Positions 24,956 through 35,212 of a stretch of DNA of 64,000 nt are shown here, piece by piece (position 1 is the stretch's first letter; every line of letters starts with the position of its first letter). Both the position numbers and the translations under genes were made by a program. A model generated the notes under the pieces. It did no database searches. It was not told the origin of the DNA and worked only from the letters and a program-made list of their open reading frames with translations. Source of the stretch: Pedobacter sp. KBW06 (GTDB lineage Bacteria; Bacteroidota; Bacteroidia; Sphingobacteriales; Sphingobacteriaceae); contig NZ_QAJL01000003.1 in assembly GCF_003852525.1 (NCBI RefSeq), positions 776,321 to 840,320 of the forward strand, in the 5' to 3' direction.

Positions 24956-27900
24956 ATGAATTTTAAAGTTTTGTTGCGAAGCATAGGGATTGTTATGCTC
25001 TCGTGTTTCCTGTTCGCAAACACAGGCTGGTCACAAAGCAAGGTAAAAGTACAAGGTGTGGTGAAATCCGCAACCGGCGAAACTTTACCAGGTGCATCTG
25101 TGACGGTGAAAGATACCAAACAAGGTGCCGTAACCGATAACAACGGAGCGTTTAGCATCACTGCCGAAACGGGAAAGCTATTGCTTTTCAATTTCCTGGG
25201 TTTTCAACCGCAGGCCTATGTTGTTAAAAAAGCAGAAAGCATCACCATAACCCTTCAGGAAATTCCAAATACGATGAACGAGGTCGTCGTGATCGGATAT
25301 GGTACACAGAAAAAATCAGCAGTAACAGGTGCAGTCAGTAAATTGAAAAATGAAAACCTGGATGAAATCCCGACCGCCCGTCTGGACAATGCCCTGATCG
25401 GAAAAATTGCCGGAGTGACCATTCAGAATGTCAGTTCCGAATCCGGTGCAGAACCCATTGTCAGGGTTCGTGGGTTTAGCTCGATCAGTGCCGGCTCACA
25501 GCCCCTGGTTGTGGTAGATGGTTATCCGGTTCCGGATGGTTTATCCTTTGTCAACCCACAGGATGTGGAGTCTATAGAAGTATTAAAAGATGCTGCATCT
25601 GCAGCCATTTACGGTTCCAGGGCGGCCAACGGAGTCATCCTGATCACCACCAAAAGTGGAAATTCCGACAAGCCCAGGTATAGCCTGAAATCCTATTATG
25701 GTTTCAAGAAACCTTATGCGCTCAACCCGATCATGAGCATTACCGATTATACAAAAATGCTTTTTGCAGAAGCTGCCCTGAGGGAAAATGACCCGACGGT
25801 CCCTGCCAATTCAAAAAACCTGATCACGGGTCCGGAAAGAGCAGCTTATATCATCGAAGACCAGATTAGTGGCATCCCCACCGACTGGCAGCAGGAAGCC
25901 CTGCAAAGTGCAGGCATCAAAAATATTCAGCTGGGCATCTCCGGCGGTAAAAAAGACCTTCGGTATTACATTTCTGCCAGCGGGCAAAAAGATGAAGCCG
26001 TGCTTAAATACAGTGACAACAGCCGGATCAATGTGAAAGCGAAAGTCGATGGCGCATTGAGCAAGAAAGTCGATTTCAGCATCAATTTCAACCCTTCCTA
26101 TATTAAAACACAAAGACCTGCAGTAAATTTCACGGATTATTTCAGGTTTGGCTCCTTCCTCCCGGTTCGTCACAATGACTTTACCGCAGCTTATGTGCGT
26201 CAGAACTCTCAATGGGCAAATATTCTTCCCGGAGATTTTGTACAGGCGCGGCATTTTAACGGATTGCAATATTCAGGAACCATGCCCGACGGAAGCAGCT
26301 GGACGAGTACCGGCCCGGTGGAACCTTTTGCCACGAGTAACAATACCCCGGTTTCCATCGCTGCACGTGAAACCCGCGACCAGCAAACCTACAGGATGCT
26401 TGGCGGAGGTGATGTCAGCATCAAATTCCTGCCAAACCTGATCTTTAAAAGCTCCATAGGCGGTTACTATTCCCAACAGGAAAACAATACCTTCACCAAA
26501 TCCAGCGCCCGAAAAGATGGCGATGTGAACGAAGCGACCATATATACCAAAACCTATCTTGACCTCCTGCTGGAAAACACGCTGAACTATAACCTGACCA
26601 AAGGGAACCATAGCTTCAGCGGATTACTGGGCTTTACCACCCAGCAAACCCAGATTAAAGAATCAAACATGGTTGGAAGAAACTTCCCTACCGACAACTT
26701 TGAAACCCTGAATCAGGCTGCACAAATTGACCAGGCTTTAACCAATACTTTAAAAGACCGCATCGGCCTGATCTCTTACCTTGGCCGTTTCACTTACGAT
26801 TACAAGAACAAATACCTGCTGGCAGTTAGTTTCAGGATGGATGGCAGTTCCTATTTCGCCGAAGGACAAAAATTCGGTTCCTTCCCTGCGGTATCTGCCG
26901 GATGGGGAATCGGAAAAGAAGAATTTATGAAAAATATTTCCTGGATCAGTAACATGAAAATCAGGGCCAGTTACGGGGCTACAGGAAACAATAAGATCCA
27001 GAGCTTTGCCTTCCAGAACCTGCTGTATCCGGGCAACTATTCTTTCGGAAGCGGCACAGGTTCCGTGAACCTTGGCCTTGCCCCCAACTCTGATGTACTG
27101 GCCAATCCGAACATCACCTGGGAACGGACCTTTGAATTCAATGCAGGCTTAGACCTCGGTTTTATGAAAGACCGATTCGGACTGACACTGGAATACTACA
27201 ATTCCAATACCGATAAACTCCTTTACAAACGCTCTACACAATCTTTCAGCGGATCTTTTGAATATTTCGACAACTCGGGCAGGATCAAAAACCAGGGTCT
27301 GGAAATTGAACTCAGCTCCCACAACATTAAAAATGATCATTTTCAATGGTCAACCTCTTTGAACTTTTCTGCCAACAGGAACAAATTACTGGAACTTGGC
27401 GGCGAGCCCTTTCAATACAATTACGGGGAAAGGAATGAGATCTATGCCGCCATTGTCGGACAACCGGCGATTCAGTTTTTCGGATATAAAACAAATGGGA
27501 TCTGGACCTCACAGGCGCAGATTGATGAAGCAAAGGCAGGCGGACAAACTTCTACGCTGGCAAAATATTATGCACCCGGAGGTTTAAAATTTGTAGATGT
27601 AAATGGCGACAATAAGATTGACGTAAATGACCGTACCGCATTGGGAAGTCCTTTTCCGGATTTCACCTGGGGCATCAACAATACGTTCAAATACAAAGGT
27701 TTTGACCTCAACATCCTGATTCAGGGCGTTCAGGGTGTGAAGCTGATCAACGGAGATGCAAACTATAACGAATCCAGAAGGTACAATGAAAACTTCAACA
27801 AAAACAGGTGGATCAGTGCCGCAAATCCCGGCGACGGCAAAACCCCTTATTACACCAACGGAGAAAACTGGCTGTTAACAGACTATGTGATCGAAGATGG

Positions 27901-28159
27901 TTCTTACGCCGCCATCCGAAATGTAATTCTGGGCTATACCATCCCTTCAAAATTCACTAAAAAATTAGGAGTTACCGGAATCCGGGTGTACAGCTCCGCC
28001 GACAATTTACTCTACCTGATGGGAAAATCTTACCGGGGCATTAACCCGGAAGCCAGGGCCACTTCTTCGCAATATTCCTCTCCTCTTGTAGATGGATACC
28101 AACGCGGCGCATTCCCGATTTCCAGGACCTACACTTTTGGGATAGATGTTAACTTCTAA
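24956..28159 (+). CDS. susC: SusC/RagA TonB-dependent outer membrane transporter (alginate locus)
   Basis: 1067 aa. Signal peptide to about residue 26 (GWSQS), CarboxypepD-regulatory-like domain (VQGVVKSATGETLPGASVTVKDT, residues 31-105), TonB-box region MNEVVVIGYGTQKKSAVTGAV, plug (ARLDNALIGKIAGVTIQ, VLKDAASAAIYGSRAANGVILITTKSG) and a C-terminal 22-strand barrel ending FGIDVNF. There is no STN domain, so it is not wired to a FecR/sigma pair. It imports alginate oligosaccharides together with the SusD protein encoded next, whose ATG overlaps the stop (TAATG). Confidence 0.93.
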   Translation: MNFKVLLRSIGIVMLSCFLFANTGWSQSKVKVQGVVKSATGETLPGASVTVKDTKQGAVTDNNGAFSITAETGKLLLFNFLGFQPQAYVVKKAESITITLQEIPNTMNEVVVIGYGTQKKSAVTGAVSKLKNENLDEIPTARLDNALIGKIAGVTIQNVSSESGAEPIVRVRGFSSISAGSQPLVVVDGYPVPDGLSFVNPQDVESIEVLKDAASAAIYGSRAANGVILITTKSGNSDKPRYSLKSYYGFKKPYALNPIMSITDYTKMLFAEAALRENDPTVPANSKNLITGPERAAYIIEDQISGIPTDWQQEALQSAGIKNIQLGISGGKKDLRYYISASGQKDEAVLKYSDNSRINVKAKVDGALSKKVDFSINFNPSYIKTQRPAVNFTDYFRFGSFLPVRHNDFTAAYVRQNSQWANILPGDFVQARHFNGLQYSGTMPDGSSWTSTGPVEPFATSNNTPVSIAARETRDQQTYRMLGGGDVSIKFLPNLIFKSSIGGYYSQQENNTFTKSSARKDGDVNEATIYTKTYLDLLLENTLNYNLTKGNHSFSGLLGFTTQQTQIKESNMVGRNFPTDNFETLNQAAQIDQALTNTLKDRIGLISYLGRFTYDYKNKYLLAVSFRMDGSSYFAEGQKFGSFPAVSAGWGIGKEEFMKNISWISNMKIRASYGATGNNKIQSFAFQNLLYPGNYSFGSGTGSVNLGLAPNSDVLANPNITWERTFEFNAGLDLGFMKDRFGLTLEYYNSNTDKLLYKRSTQSFSGSFEYFDNSGRIKNQGLEIELSSHNIKNDHFQWSTSLNFSANRNKLLELGGEPFQYNYGERNEIYAAIVGQPAIQFFGYKTNGIWTSQAQIDEAKAGGQTSTLAKYYAPGGLKFVDVNGDNKIDVNDRTALGSPFPDFTWGINNTFKYKGFDLNILIQGVQGVKLINGDANYNESRRYNENFNKNRWISAANPGDGKTPYYTNGENWLLTDYVIEDGSYAAIRNVILGYTIPSKFTKKLGVTGIRVYSSADNLLYLMGKSYRGINPEARATSSQYSSPLVDGYQRGAFPISRTYTFGIDVNF

Positions 28160-29766
28160 TGATGAACCACCTAAGCATATTTAAAATGAAAAAGCTGACG
28201 CATATCGGAACAGGAATTTTACTGATCATGAGCACAATGGCTTGCAAAAAGATCATCAACATTGATCCCATTTCCAACATCGGGGTAAATGCCTTTTATA
28301 GAAATTATGAGGAAACCAAGGCAGGGTTAACCGGCTGTTATTACGGGTTACAAAAGCCGCTGGAATATGAATGGATGCTCAGCGACCTCAGAACGGACAA
28401 TTCCAAACAAGGGGTAGCCAACAGTTCGGCAGCCATCAATTTCGAGTTCAATGAACTGGATATGTTTACGCTGAACTCGGCACATGATAAAGTTTACCAG
28501 TACTGGCTGCAGACGTACAAAAACATCAGGTCGGTCAATTATGTATTGAAGAGTCTTGGCGTCGGTTATACCGCCGGAAAAACTAGTCTGGGAGAAGGAA
28601 CAGCAGTGATGAGCGCGGCACAGAAAAACCAGCTTGCAGGGGAAGCCCTGTTTTTACGTGCTTACCATTATTTTAACCTGGTCAGACTGTATGGCGATGT
28701 ATTCCTGGTGACGGAGCCCGTAGATCCGGAACAATCAAAGAAAATTGCCAGGACACCTGTAGCAGCCTGTTATGAATTGATCATTGCAGATCTGACGGCC
28801 GCCAAAGACCTGCTTTCTCCGGCCCCCTATTCCCCGGCCAGCAATACCGAGGTGGGACGCGCCACTTCCTGGGCAGCAAAAGCGCTCCTGGCAAAAGTAT
28901 ACCTGACTACCAAACAACCTGGAGCAGCTCTCCCTTTACTCGATGAAGTGATCAGCAATAGCGGACATGCTTTACTGCCTTCCTTTGCAGATGTATTTTC
29001 CATCAACAACGAGATGAACAAAGAGATTGTTTTTGCCGTGAGGTTTAAAGCCGGTGGATTTGGCCTGGGCAACCTGATGGCCAATAACTTTGCGCCCACC
29101 TCCAGTGGAAGTGCGATCGTAAATGGTGATGGCAGCGGTTATAATTTCCCGACCAATGAATTGGACCTGGCCTATAAAACTCCTGCTACAGGAGCTACCG
29201 ACAGCAGAAAGGCCGTTACCATGGCCAAATATTCTTCTAAATTATACGTCAAAAAATTCATCTCCCCGGTACTGGTCAAATTCGATGCAGAAAATGATTT
29301 CCCGGTCCTCCGCTTCTCAGATGTACTGCTGATGAAAGCAGAAGCTTTAGGCTTTGGAAATGCGGCGACCGTACTGATCAATCAGGTGAGGGAAAGAGCC
29401 GGAGCTGTGGACTATACCAGCGGCGATTTCAATACCGGATTCTACAAATATCCGCTGGATGGAAGTAACCCGAATGGGCTCACAGATGAGTCCCGCTTTT
29501 TATCGGCATTGCTGAACGAAAGAAGGTTTGAATTTGCATTTGAAAATCAGCGGTTCTTTGATCTTTTGAGAACCGGGCAGGCGATAAAAGTGATCAAAAA
29601 TCATTATGCATTGGAGTTTGACTCGCATTATAAAGCCTACCGCCCGGCATTTACCCTTGCCGAATTACAGGCCAACCTGACCGAAGAAAAATTATTATTG
29701 CCCATTCCTCAGCGGGAACTGGATGCCAACGACCAGATAAAAATCATTCAAAACCCAGGGTACTAA
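28159..29766 (+). CDS. susD: SusD/RagB surface glycan-binding lipoprotein (alginate locus)
   Basis: 535 aa from the ATG overlapping the susC stop, or 526 aa from the ATG at 28186, which gives a cleaner lipoprotein signal (MKKLTHIG to MACKK). Typical SusD features are the TPR-like N-terminal region (NIRSVNYVLKSLG; GEALFLRAYHYFNLVRLYGDVFLVTEP), the RFSDVLLMKAEAL block and NERRFEFAFENQRFFDLLRTG, ending in a SusD_RagB domain. It caps the SusC barrel and captures oligoalginate. Confidence 0.92.
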   Translation: MMNHLSIFKMKKLTHIGTGILLIMSTMACKKIINIDPISNIGVNAFYRNYEETKAGLTGCYYGLQKPLEYEWMLSDLRTDNSKQGVANSSAAINFEFNELDMFTLNSAHDKVYQYWLQTYKNIRSVNYVLKSLGVGYTAGKTSLGEGTAVMSAAQKNQLAGEALFLRAYHYFNLVRLYGDVFLVTEPVDPEQSKKIARTPVAACYELIIADLTAAKDLLSPAPYSPASNTEVGRATSWAAKALLAKVYLTTKQPGAALPLLDEVISNSGHALLPSFADVFSINNEMNKEIVFAVRFKAGGFGLGNLMANNFAPTSSGSAIVNGDGSGYNFPTNELDLAYKTPATGATDSRKAVTMAKYSSKLYVKKFISPVLVKFDAENDFPVLRFSDVLLMKAEALGFGNAATVLINQVRERAGAVDYTSGDFNTGFYKYPLDGSNPNGLTDESRFLSALLNERRFEFAFENQRFFDLLRTGQAIKVIKNHYALEFDSHYKAYRPAFTLAELQANLTEEKLLLPIPQRELDANDQIKIIQNPGY

Positions 29767-29781
29767 CCTTTAACCAAACTG

Positions 29782-31065
29782 ATGATGAAGCATACTTTTT
29801 TAACCATTGCGCTTTTGACCGGCATTCTCTTTCAGGGCTGCAAAAAAGATAAAACAACAGGCAGCAGCCCGGACACAGTCAGCACCAAGGATTTCAGTTA
29901 TAACATGGCGACCAGACAGATCAGCCCTGATACAGAAATTAACGGCGAACTAAACTCGCCGGCAGGAATCAAACTGATTTATTATTACCTCGTGCGAAAC
30001 AACGTTCCTGACTCCCTGATCTATATCGGAACACCTCCCGGAGAAAGCAGAAATGCCTATAAATTCAATGTTCCTACCCTCAGTTTTGGAAACGCAAAAA
30101 TGATCGCGGTCTCCGGCGTAAAAATGATGGTGAAACACCTGGACAATACCTCTTTTGAAAGTTTCATAAAGGTCAGCGCTTTTACACCTCCCCTTCCTAA
30201 ATTGGAAAACACGCCTTTAAGCCTGCTTCCGGATAACAATGGTAAAATCAGCATTACTGCAAAGGCCAGTTCTGAAAACGGCCTGAAACTGATCGAGATC
30301 TATGATGATTATGAAGGGACATTTGCACTCGTATCCAAAATCGATCTGACACAGAATGAAAAGATATATGCACTGAATTACGACTATACCTATCGTAAAA
30401 ACGCAGCGAAGCTAAAAGTAGTGGTTACAGATCATTTTGGATTAAAAGCCGAGGCCTTCATTACCATTCCATTGAGGTCCTATGCCTTGTATCAGGACCT
30501 GAGTATGATGGCCAACGGAACAGCTTCCGCCCCATCTTCAGGCAGCTTCTTTATCGGAGAAAGCGGTACCATTCTGGGCAGTTGTAACATCAGCGGACAG
30601 GAACAGAAAATGGATTTTGTAACCTATTGTTCCGGCACCACTCCCGTCTTCACCCTCTATAGCCCGGGAAATACGACCACCATTGCTAAAAATTATAAAT
30701 GTGGCGCTTTAATCTGGGAGCCAAATGCAGCAGACCTCAAAGCAACCCGGTTCAGGGTATTGATCCCCGGAACCGCCGCCGCAGACAAAATCTATGCAGC
30801 CTATACCAGCAATAGTATTACCGATCTGGATGATAAATTCTTTGAAGGAATTCTCGTTCCAGGAAGCAGTACCGCCAAGTTCGATGCCCTGGTTACCAAT
30901 CAGGCCGCCAATACCTTTAACCTGACGACTGCCTATCTCATCTGGATTCGCGTACCTAAAGCTGATGGCAGCTTTGTCAATCAGTTAATGAGGGCAAAAG
31001 AAGTCAGTATCGGGTCAACTCCTGCATTATCCACTATTAAGTTTGACATTTTAGTTTCCAAATAA
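29782..31065 (+). CDS. Putative surface glycan-binding lipoprotein of the alginate locus
   Basis: 427 aa. The lipobox is LFQGC (C20), followed by acidic/Ser-rich residues that favour surface export. Two Ig-like segments are seen at about 40-130 and 145-230 (ITAKASSENGLKLIEIYDD; KLKVVVTDHFGLKAEAFITIPLRSY), then a C-terminal beta-rich domain of about 190 residues with no family I recognise. Proteins at this place after SusD usually are surface glycan-binding proteins (SusE/SGBP-B). Binding of alginate is inferred from position between susD and PL6. Confidence 0.6.
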   Translation: MMKHTFLTIALLTGILFQGCKKDKTTGSSPDTVSTKDFSYNMATRQISPDTEINGELNSPAGIKLIYYYLVRNNVPDSLIYIGTPPGESRNAYKFNVPTLSFGNAKMIAVSGVKMMVKHLDNTSFESFIKVSAFTPPLPKLENTPLSLLPDNNGKISITAKASSENGLKLIEIYDDYEGTFALVSKIDLTQNEKIYALNYDYTYRKNAAKLKVVVTDHFGLKAEAFITIPLRSYALYQDLSMMANGTASAPSSGSFFIGESGTILGSCNISGQEQKMDFVTYCSGTTPVFTLYSPGNTTTIAKNYKCGALIWEPNAADLKATRFRVLIPGTAAADKIYAAYTSNSITDLDDKFFEGILVPGSSTAKFDALVTNQAANTFNLTTAYLIWIRVPKADGSFVNQLMRAKEVSIGSTPALSTIKFDILVSK

Positions 31066-31068
31066 GCC

Positions 31069-33456
31069 ATGAAGACAATTAGTTTATCTTTTCTCCTGCT
31101 CTGCAGCGTCGGCGCTTTTTCTGGTCCGGAGAAAGCAGGGGCAGCTTCCCTCCGGGGAGGCACGACACTGCTGCAAGGCCAGAATCCCGTACTCGTGGAA
31201 AGTCCGGAAGCCTTAAACGCAGCGGTTGCGAAAGCAAATCCCGGCGCAGTCATTCTATTGAAAAATAAGGAATGGCACAATGCAGGACTCCGGCTTCAGG
31301 GAAAAGGAACCGCAACAAAACCAATCGTCATTATGCCGGAGACACCCGGTGGCGTCACCTTTACCGGCCAGTCATTTGTACAGCTGGGTGGTTCCTATCT
31401 GGTATTTAAAGATTTTCATTTCAGGAATGGTTTCAGTCCGAAAAGAGAAGTGATTTCCTTCCGCATCAGTAATGAGATCCTGGCCAACAATTGTCGGGTT
31501 ACCGGAATTGTGATTGAGAATTACAGTCAGCCGGAAAGGTTTAAAGCCGACAGCTGGCTGACCTTATATGGCAAACACAACCGCATTGACCATTCTACTT
31601 TTGTCAATAAACTCAATTCCGGACCGCTTATTATTGCAGAGCTGGACGATGAACGCAGTCAGCAAAATGAGCACAGCATCGACAGCAATTATTTCAAAGG
31701 CCGTCAGCGTTTCGGTTCTAATGGCGGAGAGACGATCCGGATAGGTGTTTCCAGATATTCTTTAACCGCTTCCAGAACCAATATTGTCCGTAATTTTTTC
31801 GAAAGATGCAATGGAGAAGTAGAGATCGTGTCAATTAAATCGGGTGAAAATAACGTCAGCTTCAATACCTTTCTGGAATGTGAAGGCGGACTGGTATTGA
31901 GACATGGTTCAGGAAATGTGGTGGAAGGCAATTTTTTCATCGGGAACAACAAACCCTATACCGGAGGTGTCCGGGTAATTAACCCCAACCAAAAAGTCTT
32001 TAACAATGTATTTTCTGAGCTTCAGGGTACCAATTTCAGAGCTGCGCTTGCGGTATTGAACGGCGTCCCCAATTCATTGATCAACAGGTATTATCAGGTA
32101 AAAGACGCCCTGATTGAGCGCAATACTTTTATCCATAGTGCCAGCATTTTATTCGGGGCCGGTAAAGATGCCGAGCGCACACTTGCCCCTGAAAATGTGG
32201 CCTTTAAAAACAACCTGATCCTGAGTTCAGGACCGGAAATTTACAGCAATGCAAATACCGGAAAGGGAATCATCTTTTCCGAAAACGGACTGGATGATCA
32301 TTTCGAAGGAGAGGTTCCCCCGGGATTCAAAAAGATAAAAACCAATACCATAAAGATTAATGGTTTTCAGCTGCCTTACGACAAAAACTATGGCGCTGAT
32401 TTAAAGAAACTTCCTTTGATCAAAAAAGAAAATACCGGTGCTTCCTGGTACCGTCCTGAACAGGAAAAAACACACAGAAAGCCCATGAGCTTTCCCGTTA
32501 AAGCCAGCGAGAGCCATACTTTAGCAGCAATCCTTCAGCAAGCCATTCCGGGAGATACCATTGTCCTTAACGAACCTGCTTTGTACAAGATGCAGAAAGC
32601 ACTTTTGGTAACGAAACCCCTCGTCATCATGGCGGCAAAAGGTTTGAAAAGCAGACCTGTTTTAGTCAACGCTTCTTATAAAGCCATGCCCGCTCTCATC
32701 AGTATTGAAAATGGAGCTGACCTTGCGGTAAAAGGCATTGCTTTCAAAGGAACCTATGAAAGTTTCTCCGCTGCTGATGCCGGAATCCGCTCTACAGACC
32801 TGCCCATGAACAGGCCTTACCGTTTGTTTATTGACGATTGTGAGTTTTACGACTATAATGAAAGTACGAATGCCGGTTTCAAAGCTTCAAAAAGCACATT
32901 GGCAGATAGTCTTGTGGTTACCAATTCCATATTCCATCACATGTCAGGTACGGGAATTGACCTCGCATCCGAGAAGGACGACAAAGGGATGTACAATGCA
33001 GAATATACGCTCATCAAAAACTGTACATTTACGAACCTGCTGGGTGCTGCCATCAATGTTTACCGTGGCGGGAATGATGAGAGTACTTTAGGGCCTTTTG
33101 TAACGATAGACCACTGTACTTTTAACGAGGTCGAAAACAGAGAGCAGGGAACGGTAGTCAGACTGATTGGTGCACAACAGGCTTCCCTGACCAACAGCAA
33201 CTTTTCCCATTCCGGACAAGGCGGCCGGGCGATTCTCTTCCAGGAATACCGCTGGGACAAGATCCTGGTTGATTACTGCAACTTCTACGAATCGGGAAAG
33301 GTAGAGTCCTTTTATAATAAAGTCTCAGGCCCGCACATTTACCAGATTAAACCCAGCTATAAAAACCCGGAAAAATTAAACTTCGAATGGTCTGATGGAG
33401 CTCCTGCGGCTAACGATCAATCTCTTATTGGAATTACGAACTATGAACCTGAATAA
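31069..33456 (+). CDS. Alginate lyase, polysaccharide lyase family 6 (two-domain)
   Basis: 795 aa, the length of two-domain PL6 enzymes with two parallel beta-helices. A signal peptide ends near residue 25. The first helix carries the chondroitinase-B-like active site: metal ligand region NGGETIRIG (E221), catalytic Lys in IVSIKSGENN (K257) and Arg in LVLRHGSGN (R278). The second domain (from about residue 470) begins AILQQAIPGDTIVLNEPALYKMQKAL. The enzyme probably cuts polymeric or MG-rich alginate by beta-elimination. Its last 14 bp overlap the PL7 gene. Confidence 0.9.
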   Translation: MKTISLSFLLLCSVGAFSGPEKAGAASLRGGTTLLQGQNPVLVESPEALNAAVAKANPGAVILLKNKEWHNAGLRLQGKGTATKPIVIMPETPGGVTFTGQSFVQLGGSYLVFKDFHFRNGFSPKREVISFRISNEILANNCRVTGIVIENYSQPERFKADSWLTLYGKHNRIDHSTFVNKLNSGPLIIAELDDERSQQNEHSIDSNYFKGRQRFGSNGGETIRIGVSRYSLTASRTNIVRNFFERCNGEVEIVSIKSGENNVSFNTFLECEGGLVLRHGSGNVVEGNFFIGNNKPYTGGVRVINPNQKVFNNVFSELQGTNFRAALAVLNGVPNSLINRYYQVKDALIERNTFIHSASILFGAGKDAERTLAPENVAFKNNLILSSGPEIYSNANTGKGIIFSENGLDDHFEGEVPPGFKKIKTNTIKINGFQLPYDKNYGADLKKLPLIKKENTGASWYRPEQEKTHRKPMSFPVKASESHTLAAILQQAIPGDTIVLNEPALYKMQKALLVTKPLVIMAAKGLKSRPVLVNASYKAMPALISIENGADLAVKGIAFKGTYESFSAADAGIRSTDLPMNRPYRLFIDDCEFYDYNESTNAGFKASKSTLADSLVVTNSIFHHMSGTGIDLASEKDDKGMYNAEYTLIKNCTFTNLLGAAINVYRGGNDESTLGPFVTIDHCTFNEVENREQGTVVRLIGAQQASLTNSNFSHSGQGGRAILFQEYRWDKILVDYCNFYESGKVESFYNKVSGPHIYQIKPSYKNPEKLNFEWSDGAPAANDQSLIGITNYEPE

Positions 33457-34177
33457 ATTCCTGCTGCTTGTAGCATTAAGCTCAGTAAAGCCAGCCCTTG
33501 CACAGCTGCCTTCAGAAATATTAACCCTGCAAAACTGGAAATTAAACGTTCCGGAAGGGATTAAAACACCTGGCAGATCTGATGAATATAAACAACCGGA
33601 GTTAAATACATACCAGCATCCGCAATGGTTTCATACCAATGCTTCCGGAGATGCGGTCGTATTTCGGGCCAATACCGGGGGAACAACCACCTCCGGCTCT
33701 GGTTATCCGAGATCGGAATTAAGAGAGATGACAAACGATGGAAAGAAAAATGCGTCCTGGTCTTCTTCAACAGGCACACATACCCTGTTTATTGACCAGC
33801 GCATCAGCCATCTTCCACTCGAAAAGCCGCACATTGTAGTTGGCCAGATTCACGATGACCAGGACGATGTAATTGTCTTCAGGTTAGAAAAAAACAAGCT
33901 ATTTGTTAAAATGGGCGATGAAAAAGGCCCGGTACTGGAAGAGAATTACCAGCTGGGAACCCGGTTTACCGTGTCCTTCAAAGTGAGCAAAGACCAGACT
34001 GATTGTTATTACAATGGACAGCTCAGGTTCAGCTATCCTAAAGCATTTCGAAATGCCTATTTTAAAGCCGGGGCCTATGTACAATCTTCCTGTCAGGGGA
34101 AGAGGAAAGTAAAGGGAGAATCCTGTGAAGCCTATGGGGAAGTAGAAATTTATAAAGTCTCCCTAAACCATGAATAA
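33443..34177 (+). CDS. Alginate lyase, polysaccharide lyase family 7
   Basis: 244 aa from the ATG at 33443, which gives a signal peptide (MNLNKFLLLVALSSVKPALAQ); an in-frame upstream start lies inside PL6. All three PL7 motifs are present: RSELRE (90-95), QIH (135-137, marking activity toward guluronate-containing blocks) and YFKAGAYVQ (206-214). It is a one-domain jelly-roll endolyase. It overlaps PL6 by 14 bp and ends the operon at a strong hairpin. Confidence 0.93.
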   Translation: MNLNKFLLLVALSSVKPALAQLPSEILTLQNWKLNVPEGIKTPGRSDEYKQPELNTYQHPQWFHTNASGDAVVFRANTGGTTTSGSGYPRSELREMTNDGKKNASWSSSTGTHTLFIDQRISHLPLEKPHIVVGQIHDDQDDVIVFRLEKNKLFVKMGDEKGPVLEENYQLGTRFTVSFKVSKDQTDCYYNGQLRFSYPKAFRNAYFKAGAYVQSSCQGKRKVKGESCEAYGEVEIYKVSLNHE

Positions 34178-34181
34178 ACGA

Positions 34182-34216
34182 GGTTTGAAGCAGGGTTATG
34201 AACCCTGCTTCAAACC
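34182..34216. terminator. Bidirectional terminator between PL7 and the aspartic protease gene
   Basis: A perfect 16-bp inverted repeat (34182-34197 with 34201-34216, loop ATG) fills the 40-bp gap between the convergent genes. T-rich sequence follows on the plus side (CTTATTTCTTTT). Confidence 0.8.
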
Positions 34217-34217
34217 C

Positions 34218-35210
34218 TTATTTCTTTTGCTGCTGCAATACCGCAGCCATATCATAAAATTTCATGGTTTTGTCAGGATAGCTGATCTCCACAAAAAAGT
34301 ATTTCAAAAACTGAAATCCCAGGATTCCGGAAATGTTCATTTTTTTATCGAAATCGGGCATTACATTCAGGCCCATTCCAATTTGTTCCATATTTAAGCC
34401 TCCGATCAGGAAACTTTTAAGCTTACCTCTGCGGACTTTCCCGCCATTGCCACTCCCCTCCGTCATGTTTACCGCTCCTGTTTCTGTCCAGATCGCAGCA
34501 ATCTCCTTTTCAATGCCCTGATCAATAACATTATCTGTGGACCCGGTATCCATCACAAACTGATAAGCCTGATCTCCAATGTTCGCTTTTACCACCGGAA
34601 AACCATTCAGCAATTCAAAAGGAAGCTGAATAATGGGAAGGATATTTTTAATCAAAGGGGATTTAACCAGCTTCTTACTCAATTCCAGCTCCCTACTGGC
34701 AAAGTTCATCACCAAATGATATTCTTTAAAAAAAGAACTCCCGATCAGTCCCAGAACCTTATCTCCTGTTCCGGTTTTAAGCTGGCTCATGTTAAAGGCG
34801 GGAAGGCTTTGATTTTCCAGTTTCAGGTTCTCCCATTCCAGTTTTTCCAGCTTCACCTTTTCTATGGCCAGGGCTCCAGCCATTCCTTTCATTTGCAGGC
34901 CACTGGATTGGGATTTAAAGTATTCAGAATTGAGCAGGATAAAACCATTGCTTCCCGTATCTACCAGCAAAAGCCCTTTTTCTCCATTCACGACCACCTC
35001 GACAAACATTAAACCGCCCAGGAATTTAAAGCCCGATTTGATCTGTTCAGGTAATACCGGCGCTTTAAGCCCGGCCCCCTTCTGCACACTTTCTATTTCA
35101 GTTTTAAAAGAATGGAGGCGGTCATGAGCAGCAAATAACTCTGCTGACGATCCCAGCATGAGGGCTAGAAAAAGAATGTTGCGCATCCTTACATTTCTTG
35201 ATAAATTCAT
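34218..35210 (-). CDS. Two-lobed retropepsin/pepsin-like aspartic protease
   Basis: 330 aa with signal peptide (RMRNILFLALMLGSSAELFAAH). It holds two active-site motifs: LLVDTGSNGFI (about residue 83) and FVMDTGSTDNVI (about 218), one per lobe, each followed by a hydrophobic-hydrophobic-Gly motif (VLGLIGSSF; ISGILGFQFL). It is thus a single-chain, pepsin-like arrangement of two bacterial retropepsin-type domains and could be active as a monomer. It is exported. The start overlaps nothing; it lies 2 bp after the thioredoxin-fold gene, so the two are one unit. The substrate is unknown. Confidence 0.82.
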   Translation of the reverse strand: MNLSRNVRMRNILFLALMLGSSAELFAAHDRLHSFKTEIESVQKGAGLKAPVLPEQIKSGFKFLGGLMFVEVVVNGEKGLLLVDTGSNGFILLNSEYFKSQSSGLQMKGMAGALAIEKVKLEKLEWENLKLENQSLPAFNMSQLKTGTGDKVLGLIGSSFFKEYHLVMNFASRELELSKKLVKSPLIKNILPIIQLPFELLNGFPVVKANIGDQAYQFVMDTGSTDNVIDQGIEKEIAAIWTETGAVNMTEGSGNGGKVRRGKLKSFLIGGLNMEQIGMGLNVMPDFDKKMNISGILGFQFLKYFFVEISYPDKTMKFYDMAAVLQQQKK

Positions 35211-35212
35211 AT

